Positions 59,270 through 64,000 of a DNA stretch of 64,000 nucleotides are shown here, piece after piece. The notes under the pieces were generated by a model that was not told the DNA's origin, did no database searches, and saw only the letters and a list, made by a program, of their open reading frames with translations. The DNA lies in assembly GCA_039881145.1 (NCBI GenBank), contig JAYKKI010000015.1, positions 24,536,501 to 24,600,500 on the forward strand. Reading direction: 5' to 3'. The number at the start of each line of letters is the position of its first letter. Positions within the stretch are counted from its first letter, which is position 1. The translations under genes and the position numbers were made by a program. Source of the stretch: Druceiella hillmani (taxonomy: Eukaryota > Arthropoda > Insecta > Lepidoptera > Hepialidae).

Positions 59270-60448
59270 GTAATATTAAGTGAGAAGTGAGTTTAGATAA
59301 TTAATACGTTATGACAACAGGCTGTGAAAACTTTTTAATTAGATGTTTTCTTTATGTTTGCATAAGAACGCGGTAAGCTGACTATTGCATGAAACCGGTA
59401 TACGACATGTTTGGTTACACATGTTGCATCTGTATTTATGGAAATAGCCTTTATCCATAACAGCACCTGATAATTCTCAACGTACAGTTTTCTGTAACAG
59501 TATTCAATATCTGCGCTTCCAGTATGCAGTAATTATATAAAAGTAATTAAGGATATGTCCATCGGCGTATTTGAATTTATACGTAAACTGTTTGTCATTA
59601 TTTTCTATAGAATATTTAAGAGAAATAAATCCTCTTTAAATGTTTAGCACAAAATTTTGTATATCATGCTAATATGTAATTTTAAAATATTTTATTACGA
59701 AAGTGCTTACATAAGCACTTATGATTTTTACAAATTATTTTTCCGCCTATTAAGAAAATAATATTAACGCAACAGATGTTACTAATGTAAAGAATATTAT
59801 TCATTGAAACTATTTGTCATTTAATAGATTATCTATATTTATATTTAAATTTTGTGTTTATCGTGTTGTTTATAGGTTTAGTGATACAATAAACGAATAA
59901 GTGTTAGATGGAAGAAGTTCGCCATTTATTTGCAAGTGAACCTATTAAAAACTTCGTCGATTGATAATGATATAAAAATAAATTCTCTAAAATTCATATC
60001 TTAAAAATATACAGACCTCAGTCTATTATTTTCTATTCATTAGAAATTAGCTTTATTTGTTTGAAGCAAAAAACAAAGCTGGGAAAATTTCAGTGAAAAA
60101 CTTCTTAAATAATAGAATATCTTTCATACAAACTTTTCTTTATGAAGTTCAACATTATTTCAACTTTTACTAAAAGATATGCAAAAACTTGAGTAAGTAA
60201 GTGGATTATACCCAAAATTCATACCGTCTTTTTGGACCACGTATATCAACACATTAATTTATATTGAAAACGGTACATCTGACAAGAGTGAACATTATTA
60301 AGGCTCCGTTACTCGCTCAAGACGTGATGAGAATTTTTCATTAGTCACGGTGACTTGAAACGGTAGACACTATTACTTCATTGCGTTACAGAAAGTGTAC
60401 ATAAATCATTCATGCAGAGATGAAATTTCGCTAAATTGTGTTTAATTC
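59270..60448. other. Non-coding AT-rich stretch
   Basis: No gene recognised. Confidence 0.45.
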
Positions 60449-60890
60449 TTAGGTTGGCAAATAATAAAATCGTAACGGATTTTTTTCCAATGATTCCTAG
60501 AATAAACATTTCATAAATAGTTCTGGAGTAAGGAGTGCTGTTTTCGAATTGATTCAACTAGCGACAAAATGTATGCGGGTAAGGAATATATTTAAATTTC
60601 AGGAATTATTTCATAAATTCTGTTTAGGTCGTAAACGAGCTACTTACCACGTAATAAGTGCAGAACACTTCAATGAAAGTGTACACTTTTATGGCACAGA
60701 CAAGCATTTATTCCAAACAATTCAAGAAAAACATTTTGATCTCTCCCGTAATGCTCATCCAAAGCGATCTCCTAAATTAAATTTAGACATATTAAAAATC
60801 CACGTTGAAATAGATAGCAAATTAAGATTGCTTTACCTATATTGTTTATATTGTCAATAATATAAATAACATAGCTACAAGATACGAAAG
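60449..60890 (+). mobile_element. Mariner element, 5' part only
   Basis: The left end ttaggttggcaaataa...cgtaacggattttttt resembles the TIR of insect mariner elements (TTGGGTTGGCAA.TAAGTAA...GCGGATTTTT). Downstream, the frame 60549-60860 contains ELFHKFCLGRKRATY, then an 'LFQTIQEKHFDLS' stretch and PKRSPKLNLDILKIHVEID. These correspond to the N-terminal helix-turn-helix region of mariner transposases ('LL.EF.LGRKA', 'WF.KF..G.FDLSD.PRSGRP.KLD.D.LK.LVE.D'). The catalytic domain and right TIR are missing. The TA dinucleotide expected before the TIR is not intact. Confidence 0.65.
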
Positions 60891-62081
60891 ACGATTATTT
60901 CGTATTTTGGTTATCAAAAAATTTACTTTCGGTAAGACAACGATCGACAGTAATTACAGTGGTTAATATGATCTAGGTACGAAAAAAAGTCACAACATGA
61001 ACAAGTTTATTTAAAATGACAGTAAACTACAAAAACATGAAAAACGAATTCGATAGTAAACAAAGACACATATTTAAGAAGCCTTTATTAACTTCACTTT
61101 CAGTTTGTAATTCTATATGCAAACAAATCTAGTATTGTCAAATTGATACGAAATTTTCCAAACTTGTGCAATTCTAATGACAATCCAAATATATTTTTAA
61201 ACTATACAATTTTTTGTCTATACACTGAATATATTTACGAAAAATTATTGAAAATACATTATTAGAGCAATAGAATACAATGACATTGTTTTTGGAAATT
61301 TCATCCTTTAGTGTGTTTATTTGAACACGCATCACGTAAAAAGTATCAACACAGTTCAGATGGATTTTAAATATAGAGGTTAACTTGATGTCATATTTAG
61401 TTTTTACTTTGTCAAAATGGGTTCACTCAGTTAAAAGATATGCAGATTTAATATTTTCAAAACTAATTTATATTCTATTAGTACAACAACGACCAAAAAG
61501 TGCCTAGCTACATGATGTATACACAAATATATATTGTGCCTGTATATAAAAATAGATAAAACTAAGTGTACTTTAAATCGGACAATGAAATTTACCATCC
61601 GGATATAAACTGACGAATTGTGCGTGGCTAGAGATGATGTGTGGAGTGGTGCGGGAGGTGCATGTGCTTGAGTAATCAATTCACATGCGGGCAGACGTCT
61701 AAGGGCAAACATCGTTATGTTTGTCTTCCGCACATAATATTTTTCAATATTCTGTATATTCGTCATATATTTATTTTGTTCATTAACGTGATCAAAATTT
61801 GAATCTGTTGTAATTATTTTGATAGATATAGTATTAAGCTGTGATAACTAGATTGTAATTTATTTTACTCTCTATACATATAATAAAACTGTAGAAATAG
61901 TGCATTTCTACAATGAGAATATTGAAATGTTTAGGGTGACATGATAAAATTAATAGAAAACAAAAATATTTTTTAATGCTTTTTGATTTGGCTGCGAGCC
62001 TGTCTATTCCCTCGCGCATCACGCAAGAACAGTTAAAAGGATTTTAAAGTTTTAACTAGTGGATTCTCTTTGATCTCGAGT
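60891..62081. other. Non-coding AT-rich stretch
   Basis: The minus frames 61431-61766 (111 codons) and 61834-62022 (62 codons) lack recognised motifs. The first has an unremarkable mixed composition with a hydrophobic His/Val/Leu patch and is treated as chance. Confidence 0.35.
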
Positions 62082-62086
62082 ACATA

Positions 62087-62147
<61 letters not shown>
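62082..62147. repeat. (AT)n microsatellite
   Basis: Two AT blocks of about 22 and 42 bp separated by acat. Confidence 0.95.
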
Positions 62148-62149
<2 letters not shown>

Positions 62150-63104
62150 CATTTTATCTCAATCAATCAACTAAAAAGAAAATGTGGAAATTTTATGTTT
62201 CAAAGAAAAGTGTACTTAAAAAAGATTACTCTTATAATTATTATAACAGATGGCTTACACCTATTAATGTTACCATTAACTTAATAATATTTTCGAAAGT
62301 TCCACATGCAATGTCACCAGCAAAACTAGTAAAATAATGAGGTACTGATATGATGATGGAGGAGATAGACTGTGATAAGAACTTCTCAATGACATGAATC
62401 ATTTGGTTTTATATCGTGACCGGGAAGAGCTGATGATGGAAAAAGTAGACACTCATGAGGTTCGTCTCACTTATATCAAGGAAAACTTTGTTTATAAAGA
62501 CGTCTTTTTTTTTTAACTATATTATACTTCATTTTGCACTCCATACAAAGACAATATCTGAACATTTACAGAACTACTACGTATTCGATTGTTTGTCTTG
62601 GCCTTTTAAAGTCAAAACTATTTTACTTAGATATTTCAAAAAGTGTATGGCCTAAATTTAATATTTTTATTCGTGTCTGTAATTTTTAGGGTTTCACACT
62701 TAAGTAAATACCTTTAAAGTTTTAGTTTTGTTATGTTTACCTACCTATATGTTACCATACAAATACTCGCTCATTTTTCCACCAATTGAGACGAAAGTTG
62801 ATTTGCAGTTAATGAAACAAAATAAAATAAGAAATATAATTTAAAAAAATGTTCATCCTCCTTTTATACAGGAGGAAAGGAATAAAAATAAAAAAAAATT
62901 AGTTCCAAAATTTTGTTTTGAAACTAGATAACTTTAGTGATTCCACTTAGAGATATTTCCTTTAAAATTCATCATCGGGGCATACTTCTCACCCCATACT
63001 CCTTAAATGTGGATTCCAAAATCTGGAAAATAGTAAATGTAGCTCTTAATAAGTACTTTCAACAAAAATTTTAATTAATATTGCAGCATTTGCACTTTAC
63101 AGTT
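62148..63104. other. Non-coding stretch
   Basis: No gene recognised. The plus frame 62455-62655 (66 codons) is unassigned. Confidence 0.4.
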
Positions 63105-63260
63105 TGTAGGATTCCGTACCTCAAAGCTAAAAAGTGAATACTTAGATCACACACCTGTCATTTTGTTAGTCCGTCTGTCACATTGGTTTTTCTCAGAATT
63201 TACGCGACGTGGAAACTTGAAATTTGGCACTGTAATACAAGTTATTAACTCACATATTTT
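63105..63260. repeat. Possible decayed dispersed repeat with 'ggattccgtacctcaaag' motif
   Basis: The block order 'ggattccgtacctcaaag', then 'agtccgtctgtcac', then 'ttgaaatttggcac' resembles a sequence widespread in insect genomes (GTACCC.AAGGGT...GTCCGTCTGTC...TTGAAATTTTCAC). The resemblance is from memory. Confidence 0.4.
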
Positions 63261-64000
63261 GCATTAATTTTTTTTAAATACTCATTTAAGATATTATTCC
63301 TTTTTAATGTTATATATCATATTACGGTCAAATAAGAAAGTTTATATGAGGAATAGAGACAATTTTTTTTTTCCTATTTTTAAAGTGCACGTTTAAAATA
63401 CCTTCTAAAAAATGCAAAAATAGAAAATTCAAACAACTCTCCTTATTTCAGAAACTACTCAACCAAAAATCATAAAAAAAAATTATTCTGGAACTTTCAC
63501 TTTTTGATTTACTCCTGTGAAAAAATAGTAGGTAGTCCGTTGTGGATTGATGAATATAATAAAATTGTAAGAGTGAATTCTAAAGTATTTTAAAAAGAAT
63601 GATTTAGCACATAGTATGATAATAGAATCCAGAATATCTGTTTTTAGAACATTTATGTGTCTGTCGATCTGTCTATGTGTGGTTATTATTATTATTTTTC
63701 AATCACGCAAAATCTACTACACGAGTTTGGATGAAATGTGGTATGCGAATGAAATATGGCGTCGAGCAATATATAGGATACTTTTGTCTGGATATTACAG
63801 ATTTAAAAATAACCCTGACTTGGTGATTATTACGATATGGTACTACCAATGATCCATGCATTAACGTTTTTTAGTAAAAGTTATACCCATAGACATTGCA
63901 AAAATAAAGACACAGAATATTAGTGAATATAATAATAATAATTATCATATTCATTTTCCCAGTTCAGTTGGATCAGCCATAGGATAATGGTTATCGCGTT
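63261..64000. other. Non-coding stretch to the window end
   Basis: The plus frame 63616-63852 (78 codons) begins with a hydrophobic segment (TFMCLSICLCVVIIIIFQ) and could be a small exon or chance. There is no supporting context. Confidence 0.3.

Noticed and set aside
61431..61766. Minus-strand frame of 111 codons
   Set aside because: No recognised domain, and neighbouring DNA shows no coding signal. Treated as chance.

Overview
The window looks like AT-rich, gene-poor animal DNA, most likely from an insect. It has long (AT)n microsatellites, Jockey-type non-LTR retrotransposons, mariner-type transposase remnants and a KRBA2/GIN-like integrase remnant. No splice-supported host gene, rRNA or tRNA was recognised. 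I cannot name the species; the mix of repeats would fit Hemiptera but does not prove it. Nearly every recognisable coding segment belongs to a mobile element and is broken by stops, frameshifts or deletions. Family assignments come from reading translations by eye, with no database search.

Left part (1-14 kb): the window opens inside a plus-strand Jockey-type LINE (1-1951). It carries an in-frame deletion of about 1.06 kb that joins the endonuclease to the reverse transcriptase. After it come a 126-bp tandem duplication (3612-3863) between 39-bp direct repeats, a 28-bp-arm inverted repeat (6447-6511), one copy of a dispersed repeat (7884-8120), several (AT)n tracts, and a badly decayed second type of LINE (12930-13920).

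Middle part (16-31 kb): two non-autonomous elements with long terminal inverted repeats occur here. One is 16770-17852, with arms of about 230 bp and an apparent insertion. The other is 24492-26610, with arms of about 495 bp and roughly 90 % identity. Between them is a decayed plus-strand gene of a repeat-borne insect protein family (21230-22840). A MITE of about 209 bp lies at 31370-31578.

31.9-37 kb: a structurally complete minus-strand Jockey-type LINE of 4583 bp. It has a GC-rich 5' UTR, ORF1 (gag with zinc knuckles), ORF2 (endonuclease plus reverse transcriptase), a poly(A) tail and an 11-12 bp target-site duplication. It is dead through frameshifts, nonsense codons and a catalytic Asp-to-Asn change. 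A SINE/RTE-like GC-rich fragment follows near 36.9 kb.

Right part (41-64 kb): a 64-bp perfect palindrome and a 97-bp (AT)n tract lead into a 1-kb, strongly strand-asymmetric purine (GGGAAG-like) block (42182-43195). Then come two head-to-head remnants of a DDE transposase (46430-47025), a LINE 3' end (49770-50020), a second copy of the dispersed repeat (52062-52480), a nearly complete but dead KRBA2/GIN-like integrase gene (54000-55745), a TTAA-bounded TIR element (58397-59269) and the 5' half of a mariner element (60449-60890). No operon-like or cooperative gene system is visible. The window reads as a graveyard of unrelated mobile elements in non-coding DNA.
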